From the NCBI GenBank assembly GCA_035771175.1, contig CM069593.1, forward strand, positions 44,983,054 through 45,047,053: a stretch of 64,000 nucleotides of DNA. The letters are read 5' to 3'. Source of the stretch: Paratinospora sagittata. Taxonomy: Eukaryota > Streptophyta > Magnoliopsida > Ranunculales > Menispermaceae. The notes under the pieces are model-generated. The model was not told the origin of the DNA and searched no databases. It was given only the letters and a program-made list of their open reading frames with translations. Shown here in pieces: positions 41,664 to 55,539 of this stretch; the stretch's first letter is position 1, and every line of letters starts with the position of its first letter. The position numbers and the translations under genes were made by a program.

Positions 41664-44585
41664 TGTGACGCCCCCGAAAATTATTTCATCTAGCCCATAA
41701 CCCAATTGCACTTTGCCCAAACTCTATGCGTTGCCTTGATATGTTTGGTGTTTGTTTGATGGTTGTTTAATGTTTGTATAGTTGATGCTTGATAATGTAT
41801 ATAAATATGTGTATCATAAATTGTATATGGGTCATGTTAAATTAAATTATAATGCATATGTTATTATTTATGCATGGACCCATTAAACCATGAATTGATA
41901 TGAGTTAGGATTGATTGAATAAAAGGATAAATGAGAATGAAAATTTGGTGTATTAAATGGATTGGACATCTAAAATACATGGAAGCATGAAATTGGTTAA
42001 AGTACATGTGGTTGGTATGGGTAGTATGGGGACCAACACATGTGAAGGTTGGTGCATGAAAGTTGACAAGTGTCCCATGCCCTCAAAGAAGTGCTAGAAT
42101 GAGTGGAGGGAATCAGGGAGAGAATCAAGGAGGAAATCAATGAGAGAATCAAGGAGAGAATCAAGGAGGGAATCAAGGAAGTGCTAGAAAGAGGTGAGTG
42201 GAGAGAAAGGAAAAAAGAAGAGAAAGAAAAGAAGAGAAAGGAAAGAAGAAGAGAAAGAAGGAGGGAGTTGTAGGAGGAAGATCTCCGCGACATTTTCATC
42301 AAAGAGTTGGATCTTTGGGATAATGGTCAGATTGAGCTCAAAATTTGTCAGCAAGTTCGTAGCTTATGGTTATTCATTCTGGTCGGTGCAGATCTTGATC
42401 AGAGGTTTCGTCTAAGAGATCTAACCTCTCAAACAAAGCTGGTCAGAAAGTTTGGATTTCTCGCGTCGTTTCGCTCAAACTTCTAGATATCTTTAATCTA
42501 CCGTTGGATGGATATAAAATTTGGGTAAGTAGTGTACAACTGATATTTCTGCATTCTGAACGGTGAAGATCTTTATTACAGGTTTTGTACGAGAGATCTA
42601 ACCTCTGAAACAAAGCTGGTCGGAAAGTCTGGATTTCTCGTGCCATTTTGCTCAAACTTGTAGATCACCTCAATCTACCGTTGGATGGATATCAAATTTG
42701 GGTATGTAGTTTATAACTGATATTTCTATATTCTGAATGGTGAAGATGTTATGCGTTTAGTATTTTGTGTGATATAGTCATCTGAGTTTGAGTATTTGCA
42801 GCAGGAAAGGAGAAATTGTCTAATTAGAGACTTGTTCATCAAATATACTTATCGTTTCGGTCCACCGTTGGATTGGGCTGATATTTGGACAGAAGGTTTA
42901 TTTCTTCACATACTTCAATCTGTACGGCTGATTTTGTGATTACATATTTGTGTTGGTAGATTGATACATCTGAACAGAATATTAAATGAAGAATTGGTAG
43001 GGTTGCTTGTATTAGACCTAAATTTAGAATATGAACTTAGACCTTTCCAAATAGCTTGCATGTCAACTATGTTGACCTAGTTGCCATTGTTAATGAACCC
43101 ATGATGCAAAATCAGTGATATACATGGCTGAACATGGTGACCTAATGTAAATCGGCAATATGGCCTAAGTATGAAAATTTTCATATTTTAGGGCTTTTGA
43201 TGCTTTTGGCCTAAAACCATTGAATTGATGCAACTTATGTTTAATTAAGCATGATTAGGGTTGATTATGCTACTGATTTGGTGGTTGTGACCATATCATG
43301 GGTTAGGCCTACTTGTGATCAAGTGACCCAATTTGGGTATGTTTATGCCTAAAGGAATTGAAAATCAGTATTTTTGATTAATATAATGGTTTATGTATGA
43401 GAACTATGCATTAGAGGCCTAAGTCATGTGATTTGAGTTGAATGATGGGATTAGATGGGATTTAGGCCTATTGTTTATATGTGGGCTGATTTAGGGTTGA
43501 TGTGTAATGTCTATGTGATTGAGCATAGAAATTGATGTATGGTAGGATATTGGTGTATGTTTCAGGATCTTGATTGGGTTGATTCGGTTTCGTGGTCGTG
43601 TGTGGTTAAATACTCTCGCGAGGCTTGGTTGTGAGTAGACTTCATTTATGATTATATCTTTTATGTCATCATATCACTTATATATTGTATGCTGAAATCA
43701 TGAATGTGTTCTAATGTTTTGAATGATGCATTGATTTGAGAAAACCTTATGACTTTGGTTGGGCCCATCTATCTGGCTAATAAGGGGACTTAACCTTGTC
43801 ATAGGAGGGTTTTAGGAAAGGAAGAGATTGGGGTCAACGGTACGGTGATGTAGACGTACACTAGTAACCCAATGCATGTGGAATGTGGATCCAAATTGAT
43901 AAGCTTTTACTTGCATCGAACTTATTATAAATGTTTGATATCTATATGTTATGAGCTTTTAATCATGCTACACATTGACATGCATACATGATATTTATTG
44001 ATGAATATTGATAGCATATTTGAATTCTATTCACTGGGCACCGTTGGCTCACCCTCATTTTCCTCTTTCAGGTCCTTCTGTCCCGAATAAGGGCAGGGGA
44101 GTAGTTATATCTTGAGGGCCTTGCCTGCGAGAGAATCCAAGGCCTCGATGTGAGTTGAGAGGCATTTTGATTGAACTGTGTTTTAAATTATGAAGTATTA
44201 TATTTTGGATTATGTAATTATAACACTTACCACATTGTAGTATGGGTGAGTTGAGACTTGTTAGATAGACCATGTGGGCATATGACGATTTTTATTTGTA
44301 CCCACAATTTTGTACTTTATGTGTATGTCAATTTTAATGGACTGTAGGGATTATGATTTTATTTGTGGTTTATTTTTATGGATTATCTCTTGTCTTTGAT
44401 GATTAATACGATGGGTAGTTTTGTTTAGTACCTTTTGATATTATGTCGTTGTTTGAGATAAGGCTCGTAGGGTCTCAACCACCTCACGGGAGTTGAGGAG
44501 TGGTCGGAGATGCCTACGCCGGGCGTCCCGCCCCGGCATTCCGCACGCCATTCCCTGCGGTGGTCCGGGGCGCGGGGTAGCCACA
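41664..44585. mobile_element. Solo LTR in copia RT, unit B (2,922 bp)
   Basis: Same element with perfect GTCAT duplications (41659-41663 and 44586-44590). It has one copy of the 56-bp motif that is doubled in unit A. Confidence 0.9.
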
Positions 44586-44590
44586 GTCAT

Positions 44591-44915
44591 AATGTGCCTT
44601 TACGTAGATGATATGTTGATTATAGATAATAATAAAGCTATAATCAAGTTTACCAAGAAAATGTTGACTAGACATTTTGATATGAAAGATATGGGCATTG
44701 CTGGTGTTATTTTAGAGATTAAAATTTCTAAAATATCTGAGGGATTAGTCTTGTCCCAATCTCATTATATTGAGAAAATATTGATTAAGTTCAATAAATA
44801 TGATACTAGTCCTATAAAAACACCAATAAATGTGAATTTACATCTTATCAAGAATAAAGGGCAACCCAAAAATCAATTAGAATATTCACGTATATACTTG
44901 GCAGTCTAATGTATG
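44591..44915 (+). pseudogene. Copia reverse transcriptase, YVDD half, unit B
   Basis: LYVDDMLI through KFNKYDTSPIKTPIN is continuous here, because the palindromic insertion of unit A is absent. It ends at the hAT-type element. Confidence 0.87.
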
Positions 44916-45585
44916 TAGGGGTGTTCATCGAGACCGACCAAATCGAAAAACCGAACCAAACCAATGTGATCGGTTCGATTTTTGTGAAGTTCGGTTTGGT
45001 TTTCAATTTAAGGAATGAAAAAAACCGATCGGTTTGGTTCGGTTTTCAGTTTAGACATTGAAAAATTGAATTTAACCCAAACCGAACCAAACTTGTGGGT
45101 AATACTGTCATTTCTCCTATAACCCTATCTTTAAATATATAGGAACATGATTAAAATATCCTTTAAACTTGCTTTTAATTTTTATTTGTTTAACTATTGG
45201 ATACTTGGAATTTGACGTGCAGATACATAAAAAAATTGCCTTAAGAAAGGCTTTGAATGAAAAACATGTAGAAATTTTCCATGTCAATCTCTTTCAGTAT
45301 TCCTATTATTAGATGTAATAATGTATTTTGTGTTTTAATTGTAGTGATAAAACTATATATTATATTTTTCAAAGGATTGAATGTGTTTTGAAAAGGTAAA
45401 ATAGTGTTAAGTATAAAATTTATAACTGTAAAATTGACGTAACTAACCCGATCAACCCAAATCGAACAAATTCGGCTCGGTTCGGTTCAATTTGAGTATT
45501 AGTTTGGTTCGGTTTCGATTTCAAAAAACCCAACCCGAACTAGGTTCGGTTCGGTTCGAACCGAACCGAGATTTGTACACCCCTA
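44916..45585. mobile_element. hAT-type non-autonomous transposon, unit B (670 bp)
   Basis: Same insertion with AATGTATG at 44908-44915 and 45586-45593, so it predates the segmental duplication. Confidence 0.9.
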
Positions 45586-45593
45586 AATGTATG

Positions 45594-46140
45594 TTATGGT
45601 ATGTACGCGACCTGACATAGCATGTGCAATTAATAAATTGAGTCGATTTACAAAAAATACAGGCAAGGCTCATTGGAAAGCTTTGATTAAGGTACTTAGA
45701 TATCTAAGGTACACACAACATTATGAATTGCATTATACAAGATATTCAATTGTTCTAAAAGGATATAGTGATGTAAACTGAATATCTGACTCCAAGAACA
45801 CAAAATCTACGAGTGGATATGTGTTCACAATTGGAGGAGGAGCGATATCATGGAAATCCTCAAAATAAACATGTATAGCCAAATCCACTATGGAATCTGA
45901 ATTTATAGCTTTAGAAAAAGCTGGAGAAGAAGCAGAATGGCTTCGTAACTTTTTAGAGGATATTTCGTGTTGGTTCAAACTTGTCCCAACAATATGCATT
46001 CATTGTTACTTGAAAATGGAGTAATATCCGTAGATTATATCAAATCAAAGGACAACCTTGAGGATCCACTAACTAAAGGTTTGCCTAGAGATCAAGTACA
46101 ATTTTTATCGAGGGGAATGGGGTTAAAGCCTATTAAATAG
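45594..46140 (+). pseudogene. Copia RNase H, unit B
   Basis: Counterpart of 13763-14309 with the same in-frame stops, ending MGLKPIK before TAG at 46138-46140. Confidence 0.87.
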
Positions 46141-46177
46141 AGGTTCAAACTGGAAACTCAACCTAGATGACTAAAGA

Positions 46178-47663
46178 TGTCACACCCCGCCCGGACTCGC
46201 CTAAACCAGCGGTACATTCGCGGACGGGGCGCGCATTTGGAACAATAACAATGGTAACAACAGAGTGCTCAACAGAAAATATAGTACACAGTACAAATCT
46301 GATTTCATTTAATTCAGAATATAATTTGTACATGAAACGGTCAAGGGAACATACTCTCCAAAATCCCTAAAGAATGATACAAAGGGTACAAAATGTGGGC
46401 CCCAAAAACCTGCACCCAGTCTACCCTAATTTCCTGTGAAAATTTTGATAATAATAGAGTGAGCTTAACGCGCTCAATGGGTAAATAGTTCGTGAGTATA
46501 ACAATTAATAAAGCATACTTCAATATCAAATATCTTAAATACACATGTGAGCATCATAATCAATCAATATGTATGTATGCATGACACCGTCTCGTAATGG
46601 TTTGATGAACGTACATCGCTTGAGTTCACGTACAGGTGTCCTTCCCCGGGCGTAGCCAGGTTCTCACTGTACGTCCCTCCTAAGGAATGATGCTCTGGAT
46701 TCACGTATTGATGTCCCTCCCCGAACCTAGCCGGTTTCTCATGTACGTTCCTCTCCACAGAAATATAATGAATAGCGAGTAATGCTCATAACTATTCTAT
46801 GAGTCATAAACCATATACGTCTCTAGGTGGTGATATGTATGATGCCAATGCATGAACTGGTCTGGTCTTTTCTTGACATTTAGACTGACTTTGGCAACGT
46901 CTGGTGATCCTTATCAGGGTCGGTATCACGACGTGCAAGGTTAGGACATTCAGTATTACTTGTATAAGCTGATAGCTTTCAATAAGACCAACTAGATCAG
47001 TCCCCAGTTGAGAGGTGAGACACAAGGTGTGCTTAAATACCAATCGCCTAGAGTAGACCGCTGCCTCCCGTTCACTATTTAAAGTTATTGAGGACAAGAC
47101 CGAGTCTAGTTGAGTCAGATTGACCACAAATCTGATATTATAACAGTATAATACGTGAATTCCAAGTGTACGGGTATAAGTGCGACAGTATAAACATTAT
47201 ATGACATAATGTAGTATAAATGAACAGTAGATATAATAATAACTGAATGTAAACTTTAATAAAAGTTATAAAACACGCAAACCTATGTTTCGTTCCCCAC
47301 CTTCAGATAAGAACTTCTTCTTTTTCCAGATCTGGCGCTTTCCTCCCGACAGAACTTCGTCGCACTGCACCGAGAGTCTCGAACATAGAGTCTCAAAAGA
47401 CTAAAAACTCAAAATGAGTGAAAAGATGAGGAAAAATCACAATTTGGAGTGAGTTTGGGGTGAAAAATGAAGAGGGGGTTGGTTTATATAGATGTTTTGG
47501 CGCCTCGAAGTCCAGGCGGGCTGCCTGGACTTCCGAGCATGTGCCTGGACTTTCGGGCGACTTGCCTGGCCTTCCGGGCATGTGCCTGGACTTTTGGGCA
47601 TGTGCCTGGACTTCCGGGCACGTATGCCCAATTTTTTTTTTTTGTGAAATATAGGGTATTACA
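46178..47663 (-). repeat. Chromovirus 3' LTR, unit B (1,486 bp)
   Basis: 45 bp longer than in unit A, because the minisatellite has about five units. Confidence 0.9.
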
Positions 47664-47697
47664 CTTTACCCCCTTTAAAGGGATTTCGCCCTCGAAA

Positions 47698-48195
47698 TCA
47701 ATTCAAGTAGTTATGATGGTTATCTGCTTGAGATTCACTGCCGGCGTCATCTCTTGCGAGATCAGGATAGTTCTTGAATGGTCCCTGAATAGCACTATGG
47801 CCGGTGGAATCGTCATCATCGTAAAACCATGGTGAGCAAATGGAATCAGACTCATCCTCTGAAGATTCCAACCTTTGCATAACAGATGGTGGTGGAGGGT
47901 GCTGGTTACATCGTTTGAGGGGAGGTAGGTTGAGCAGTGGAATACTTTCTCGTGCAGTTGCTCGAATCCTGCCGCCTGGCAATTTTGGTAGAAGGTCTTG
48001 CTAGGATGAGGGCACGGGATTGTTACGAAAAAGTCATGCACGCTCTGGCGATAATGATCGTTATCTGTGTGGTGATGGAGTTGGTGATGCAAAGTAGTTG
48101 TGACTTGACTCTGCTTCTTGAGAAGTAGCCACAGGTTGCCAAGGAGGCCAATGCGTGTGTGCATCACTATATCCATTGATATTATTTTCAGACAT
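47698..48195 (-). pseudogene. Degenerate ORF between chromodomain and 3' LTR, unit B
   Basis: Same 166-codon frame with stops at the same codons (one is TAA instead of TAG), so the damage predates duplication. Confidence 0.5.
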
Positions 48196-48292
48196 CTGCG
48201 TAGTTATTCAAGTGAAACAATGTATTAAGATAAGTGTAAACAATGTTTCATCATTTTATTGATAAGTGAAAATAGTACAATGTATCACATCA

Positions 48293-51200
48293 TCAGTTGG
48301 TACTAGAAAACAATTCAGGATATTTTTGTTTAATTGTTGCTTCTAGTTCCCATGTTGCTTCCTCTACGCCGTGGTGATCCCAGAGCACTTTCACAAGTGG
48401 TATGCTACGTCGCCGTAGTTCTTGAGTTTTTCTATCTAAAATCTATATCGCTTTCTCCTCGACTAAAGGGATGATATGCGAAGGATCAGGACGATACTTG
48501 CGAAGCAAAGATACGTGAAAAACGTCATGAACCTTAGGCATGGACGATGGAAGGGATAGATGATAAGCAAGTTTGTCAATACGTTCAATGATCTGAAATT
48601 GACCTATATACCGCGGGGAGAGCTTTCCTTTGATCCCAAAGCGTTTGACACCTCTTGTGGGCTGAACTTTTAGAAAAACAAAGTCCCCCTTATCAAATTC
48701 TAGAGGTTGTCTCCTCTTGTCAACATAGCTCTTCTGTCGACTTTGTGCAACACGAAGTCGTTCCTTTACTAGTGTGATCTTCTCAGAAGTCTCTTGAACT
48801 AGTTCAGGGCCTAACTGCGGTCGATCTGCCATATCTAACCAGCATACCGGGGATCTGCAAGAGCGACCATAGAGAGTCTCATACGGTGCCATGCCAATAC
48901 TAGTTTGGTAGTTGTTGTTGTATGCAAACTTAGCTAGATGTAAATACTTTGCCCATCCGTCATTAAAGTCCAAAATGCAACACCGTAACATGTCTTCTAA
49001 GATTTGAATAAGCCACTCTGACTGCCCATCAGTCTGAGGGTGAAATGTTGTGCTCATGGTGATCTTAGAACCAATTCTACTCTGGAAGCTTTTCCAAAAG
49101 TTTGATGTGAATCGAGGGTCTCGATCAGAGACGATTATGAGTGGTATGCCATGAAGGCGTACGATCTCTCTTTCATATAGTTCTGCAAGTTTGGCGGGAT
49201 TATCCGTGAACTTTATTGGCAAGAAGTGTGCAGACTTTGAAAGTCTGTCAATGATAACCCAGATAACATCTTGCCTTTTATTGTTTTGAGGTAAGGCCGT
49301 GACAAAATCCATTGCGATGTTCTCCCATTTCCATTCTCCAATAGGTAACGGCTGGAGAAGTCTAGAGGGAAGTCTTCGTTCTGCTTTAACTTTCTGGCAA
49401 ACGAGACATAAAGCAACAAAGTCTGCAATTGCCTTTTTCATTCCAGAAAACCAAAATTGTCACTTGACATCCTTGTACATCTTGTCACCCCCAGGATGCA
49501 TAGCGTACCTCGAACAGTGCATCTCAGTAAGCACTTCTTTTCGAACCTCAGGATCGTTCGGTAGACAGAGATGTTTTTTTATAGAAAACGACCCCGTCTT
49601 CTGAGACCGACCAGTAAGGAAGGTCCTGTTCGCTGAGTAGAAGTTCTCGTTTTTTCATTAACATAGGGTCATTGGCTTGAGCAGCTGAAATCTTTCGAAC
49701 TAGCTCAGAGTTGGCTGATAATTGAGAGAGTCGTGGTCTTGGTTCCTCTTCGTTCAGCTGTAGATTAAAGTTCTCCATCTTTGTAGCCAACTTCCCCGTA
49801 TCAAAGTTAAGAGTGCAAGCAACGTACGATTTTTTACTCAGGGCATCAACCTCAACATTGGCTTTTCCGGGATGGTGCTGGCGTTGAAAGTCATAATCTT
49901 TCAAGAATTCCAACCATCTTCTCTGGCGGAGGTTTAGGTCTCTCTGAGTGTATATGTACTTAAGACTCTTGTGATCCGAGAAGACCTCAAACCGTTCACC
50001 GTATAGGTAATGACGCCATAACTTCAGTGCAAACACAACAGCTGCAAGTTCCAAGTCATGTGTTGGGTAATTACCCTCATGAATCTTCAGTTGCCTCGAG
50101 GCATATGCAACAACTTGGCCTTCTTGCATTAGTACGACACCTAAGCCTTGGAGATAGGCATCGGTGTATAATAAAAATCCAATTGCATTTCTTGGAGTGA
50201 TAAGTATAGGTGTCGTCGTGAGGCGTTTCTTCAATTCCTGAAATGATGCTTCACAGGCAGGATTCCAGATGAATCGCACGTCCTTTCGAGTGAGCTTGGT
50301 CATAGGTTCGGTAATCTTTGAGAAGTCCTTGATGAAGCATTTGTAATAGCCAGTCAAACCAAGAAAACTCCTAATCTTAGTAACAGTGGTAGGCTGCTTC
50401 CAGTTTAAAACTGCTTCAACCTTAGAAGGATCTACCTCAATGCCATTGCCTGAAACCACATGGCCTAGGAATTGAACTCTCTTCGCACAAAATTCGCACT
50501 TACTCAACTTTGCATACAGTTGGTGGCTTCTCAAGGTCTGGAGGACTATCTTCAAATGTATCTTATGGTCTTCCTCGGTTGAGGAGTATATCAAGATGTC
50601 GTCCACAAAAGCCACCACAAATCGGTCTAAGTATAACCTGAAAATGCGATTCATCAAATCCATGAATGCAGTAGGTGCATTTGTTAGACCAAATGGCATA
50701 ACCAAGAACTCGTAATGACCGTACCGAGTTCTGAACGCCGTCTTGGTGATGTCCGACTCTCGGATCCGGAGTTGATGATAACCGGACCGTAAATCAATCT
50801 TTGAGAAGTATTTGGCATCTCTAAGTTGGTCGAACAAGTCATCGATCCTCGGCAATGGATATTTGTTCTTGATGGTGACGTTATTCAACTTGCCATAGTC
50901 GATGCAAAGTCGTAACGAACCATCCTTTTTGCGAACAAACAGAACTGGAGCGTCCCAGGGTGATGAACTCTTTCTGATAAAGCCATTACTCTGTAATTCC
51001 TTCAATTGTGTGTCTAATTCGACCAGCTCGACATTTGACATTCTATATGGTGGAATTGAGATAGGCCCTGTCCCAGGTATGAGGTTGATCTCAAAATCAA
51101 ATTCCCTAACTGGAGGTAGACCAGGAAGGTCATTTAGAAAAATTGTTGGGAATTCAGATATGACTGGAACATTATGTACTTCGAGAGGGTACATTGCTGG

Positions 51201-51630
51201 TGATTCATTTCCGTCACCAAGGGATAGAGCTCGAAGTTGTGCCTTGAGAAGTGCAACTATTGATTTGTGTATCCATTTCCTTGTTCCCTGAATCTTGGCC
51301 AACTCTCCTGTAGGCAAGGTTAACTGAACTTGCTTCTTCATACAGCCGATCTTTGCATTCAATGGTGCTAGCCAGTCCATGCCGAGGATGATGTCAAAGT
51401 CTTCAATATCCATCACAAAAAGATCTGCATATATTATATGTTCTGACATTTCGAAGCTCACATCGAGAACACTGCAAATTCACGTCAGTACCAGATCCGA
51501 ACGGTGATGTAACATGGAGTGTGATGTTTGTGGGTTCAGGATGCAGGCCTAAATGTCTTACCAATGCCGACAATATAAAAGAATGCGTAGCACCTAAATC
51601 AAACAAAACATGCACCATTGTATTGAACAA
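48293..51630 (-). pseudogene. Chromovirus pol, unit B
   Basis: Same domain order. RT-RNase H is open at 49548-51461 (637 codons) and runs past RNase H into the integrase spacer ([19 protein letters not shown]), which shows the state before the unit A insertion. Integrase is open for 332 codons at 48443-49441, starting MKKAIADFVALCLVCQKVKA (Cys pair of the HHCC finger) and containing D, D and E of the core. A frameshift near 49575 and a TGA just before the MKK start separate the two frames. The protease has the same D-L-G triad, and the same TAG precedes the chromodomain. Confidence 0.92.
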
Positions 51631-52984
51631 AGGAAAGGTACCTTCAACTACATTGTTGTCTGGGAGGGGTTGTTGAGCGATGGCAAATGCTCTGCCCTGA
51701 TTTCGTTGACCCTGGTTATGCTGATTCTGCCTGGGTTGGAAATTAATAGCAGGTGGTGCTTGATGGACTGGAACAACGGGAATAGGTTGCTGAATGTGGG
51801 GACAGAGATATTTTACATGGCCCTGCTGGCCATGGTTGAAACAAGTCGGCCTGTACTACTGATTGTTTTGTTGGCCATTCTGATTGTTCTGCTGGCCTTG
51901 CTGATTGTGGTGTCGACCACCACCTCTGCCATTGTCGTTTTTACGGCCACCCCTTCCATAACGACCTCCACGGCCATGATTTCGAAAACTCTGATGGTTA
52001 GGGTTAGAAGGTTCAACCGCAGGTGTTGTGGCCTCATTCTTCGAAACAGGGGCTGGGAGGGTTGGGTTTTGATTGTAGTAGGGCTTTTTCTTGTTGCCCT
52101 GTTGCGAGCCCTGTTGGGAAAACGTTGCAAGTCGTTTTCCCTTATTCATTCTCTGCTCCTGTAAAATCTTCTCTTGTTCAAAGCTCATGGTCTTGTCAAC
52201 AACCTCCTTGTAAATCTTGAGATCTAAGATTGACAAGGCTTGTCAAATATCATGTCGAAGGCCATTATAAACTTTCTCAGTCTTATCTTGCTCCGTTGAG
52301 ATGGTGGAGAGAGAGTAGACTGATAATTCTTTGAACTTTCCAGCATATTCCCTGACTGTCATGGTGCCCTGGTATAACTTAGCGAATTCCTGACGCTTTT
52401 GCCTCTTCACAGCGCTGGGAAAATACTCATCAATAAATATTGACTCGAACTATTGCCAAGTCATATCTGTTATGTTGACCCTTGGAGTCCTCTTTCACTG
52501 TTATCCACCATGTGTTTGCTCCACCAACAAGTTGGTAGATCGCTAGTAGAATTTTGCGAGTCTCATCGACTCCCATTGCATCAAGAGCCTTCTTTGACTC
52601 ATCCAGCCACTTTTGCACCTCATCAGCCTCAATGGTGCCAGCGAAAGTAAGAGGTTGTAGCCTCTTGTACTTAGTAATCTGATCGGTTTGAGATTCTGAT
52701 CCAAATCGTGCAGGTGCCTGAACAGTGGCAACCTGACTTGTCGTGGTCTCACGAACGACAGTTTGAACAGTGACCTTCATCGCCTCAATAAATTCAGCGA
52801 AAAAGGTTTCCATGCTTGAAGGCATGGCAAAGGGTGCTGGTGGGTGTGGTATTGCCTGTCCAGATGTAGTGGCAGTGTCGGGTGTGGCCTGTGCTGTTGT
52901 CGGAGGCGGCGGTTCCTGAATCTCAGGAGGTGCCTCTACTGCTGGACGAACAGTACGTGGCCTTCCTCTCTTCCTGGTTTGCAT
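51631..52984 (-). pseudogene. Chromovirus gag, unit B
   Basis: The N-terminal 184 residues are open (52430-52984), including the leader and LQPLTFAGTIEADEVQKWLD, until a 1-bp insertion near 52486 shifts the frame. The later part has the same stops as unit A except that some N-terminal ones are absent. The zinc knuckle has the same Arg for Cys change. Confidence 0.87.
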
Positions 52985-53372
52985 TTTCTCACTGGCAAGG
53001 AGAAAAATAAAACCAAGATTTAGGAACTGTAGCCAAGTATAATGTTATAGTATGCTCAGCAACAATTTCGAGAGTACTGCAATATTAAAATCACCTATTT
53101 TTCTAAGTATAGTGTAAGGTTCTTGTTGAGGAATCAAAAAATCTTATATATCTCGTATGTTTGGCCATGGTGTAAAAACAAACAAGGTTAGAATGTTTAT
53201 ATAATAAGTATAAAACTTTGCAAGTATTTCAAATGATTTGGTTTTGGTCTTTGTGAACATACATATATATTTCATTGAAAATTCATCCGAGTCATAAGAA
53301 TTCTAAGATTTGTCTCGGTAAATATCCTGATCTAACATTCTATTGCAATCTTATACATTCAAACTCTTACTC

Positions 53373-54586
53373 TTAGTCTTTTCGATTATTATCCAAGTTC
53401 ATGTGTCCCATACCACATGACTTTGGTAATAAGGGTGTTAACCAAGTTAAGTTGGATGTCATTTCATTTAACCGTTCAAAAAGGTTAGTCGATAGGCCCA
53501 TTGGTGGTTGATGGCTCGATTGTCCGATAGGTGGAGGGTAGGTCATTGGCATTGGGGGAAAGTATTGGTTGTACGGTTGATTCCTAGGTGGAAGGTAGTT
53601 CTTTTGATTGTACGGGGATCCCCTAATTGGAACCCCTTGGGCATTTGACGTAGGATTCTGATTTGTCTCGTTATTTGGTACTTCCCTGACAGGAATCTTG
53701 CGTCGAATCTTCGAAGACAACGTCCATGTTTGTCTCTCATTCTCTCGGCATTTCCTATCGTCATGCCGAATACTTCCTCGTCAGTTACCCCTCCCCTCGA
53801 GACGTATATCTTGAAGATAGAAGATGTTGTCACTGGTTCAATGATTTGTCTCGAAGTCCCATCAAAAGTGTTGATGTTTGCTTCGTATAGCATCCTCATG
53901 ATCAAGACTCCGCAACCGAGGAATTCCTTTCTTAAAGGGTTTTGAATCACCCTCAACATTTGTTGGATGATGATGGGTGGTAGGGAGACCTTTATTTCCT
54001 TCTCTATGCAATATAATACGAGAAGTTGGGCCCTTGACATAGTGTCATTAGCCCCACTTTCTGGCAAGATGTTGCCGAACACGATCTTTCCAAGGCCGGC
54101 AAGAGATGGCTTAAGATAATTGTTTGGGATGTTTGTGAACGTCGATTGAGTGTATGGCTCCTTGGTGAGGGAATTGAATAATTGTTCATTAGACTCTGCG
54201 ATCTCTGTAACTGTCTGGGGTTCATGTGGATCAATAATTCTCTCCTCAATCGGAATCTCCATAAGTCGAGCGATGATTTCGACATTAATAGGAGTTTTTA
54301 TCCCCATGACTGTTGTCTTTAATACAGGGCTAATTCCCTCTTCTGGAAGTCCCACGCGATTCATGGCTTCGTAGAAAGATCTCACCAAGCTGTAAGAGAC
54401 GTGACCGTCAACTTTTGTTATGCTCAACCAACCTAGAGTTGCGAGTTTGTCGTGAAGGATTGGGCGGAGGTGGAGATCTCTATTGTCAATGCTCCTCATA
54501 GTCATAACCTCCCTCTTGAACAATTCCTTCAGTCTAGAGGGAATAGGTTCCCTACTACTGGAAGTTGCTCCTTCACATGAGGCCAT
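53373..54586 (-). pseudogene. Accessory ORF upstream of gag in chromovirus, unit B (frameshifted)
   Basis: Same ORF, with the ATG at 54586. It stays open for about 290 residues, then loses one base near 53706 (GTCGAATCTTCG against GTCGACTTCTTCG in A). The Pro/Asn/Gln-rich tail continues in another frame to about 53460, where the 454-bp deletion joins it to downstream sequence. Confidence 0.75.
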
Positions 54587-54689
54587 TTCTTGCTGAAAGA
54601 AAAATAAATTTGTGAAAGACACAAAATACATTCCTAACATTTTTAAAATTTATGCCTTGTCAGTTGGATAATATTATATATTCTTAATG

Positions 54690-54982
54690 TTGATGCCATC
54701 ATTTAATCCAAATTTTTCTATTGGCAATATGATATAATATATATCGTATTCATATATGAATGTATAGATATATATATTTAATCATAACTATATATATAGT
54801 TTTCATAAATCAACTATATATATATTTGAAATTAAACTATATAAAAATCATATATAGTTTTCTTAGATATATATTTAATACAAATTTTAACTATATATAA
54901 TTCATATATATATATATATATATAGTTCTAAAGATATATATATCTAATAACATTTTTCATTCAAATTTTTTCATCAATAATA

Positions 54983-55018
<36 letters not shown>

Positions 55019-55490
55019 TTAGAGATATATATATCTAATAAAATTTTTCATCAATAATAACATGGTATATATATATCTCCTATATGCATGGATATATAGA
55101 TATATATATTTAATCATCAATATACATAGTTTTCTAGATATATATTTAATATAGATCTCACAATATATAATTGACATATATATATATATATATAGTTCTA
55201 GATATATATATATATATATCTAATAATTATTTTTTTTATCCAAATTTTTTTTCATTCGTAACAAGGTATATATATATCTCCTATATGCATAGATATATAG
55301 ATATATATATTTAATCATAACAATATATATAGTTTTCATAAATCATAACTATATATATATTTAAATCAAACTATATAAAAATCATATAGTTTTCTAGATA
55401 TATATTTAATACAAATCTTAACTATATATGATTCATATATATAGTTCTAAAGATATATATATATATCTTATAACATTTTTCTTCCCCTAA
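54690..55490. repeat. TA-rich leader repeats of chromovirus, unit B
   Basis: Counterpart of 23500-24410 with different (TA)n run lengths and unit arrangement. Confidence 0.85.
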
Positions 55491-55523
55491 TTTGGTGGAC
55501 TTGGGCGGGCCGTGGACCGTACA

Positions 55524-55534
55524 CTCTGATACCA
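55524..55534 (-). other. Chromovirus primer-binding site, unit B
   Basis: Same TGGTATCAGAG at the same distance from the LTR as in unit A. Confidence 0.85.
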
Positions 55535-55539
55535 TTAAA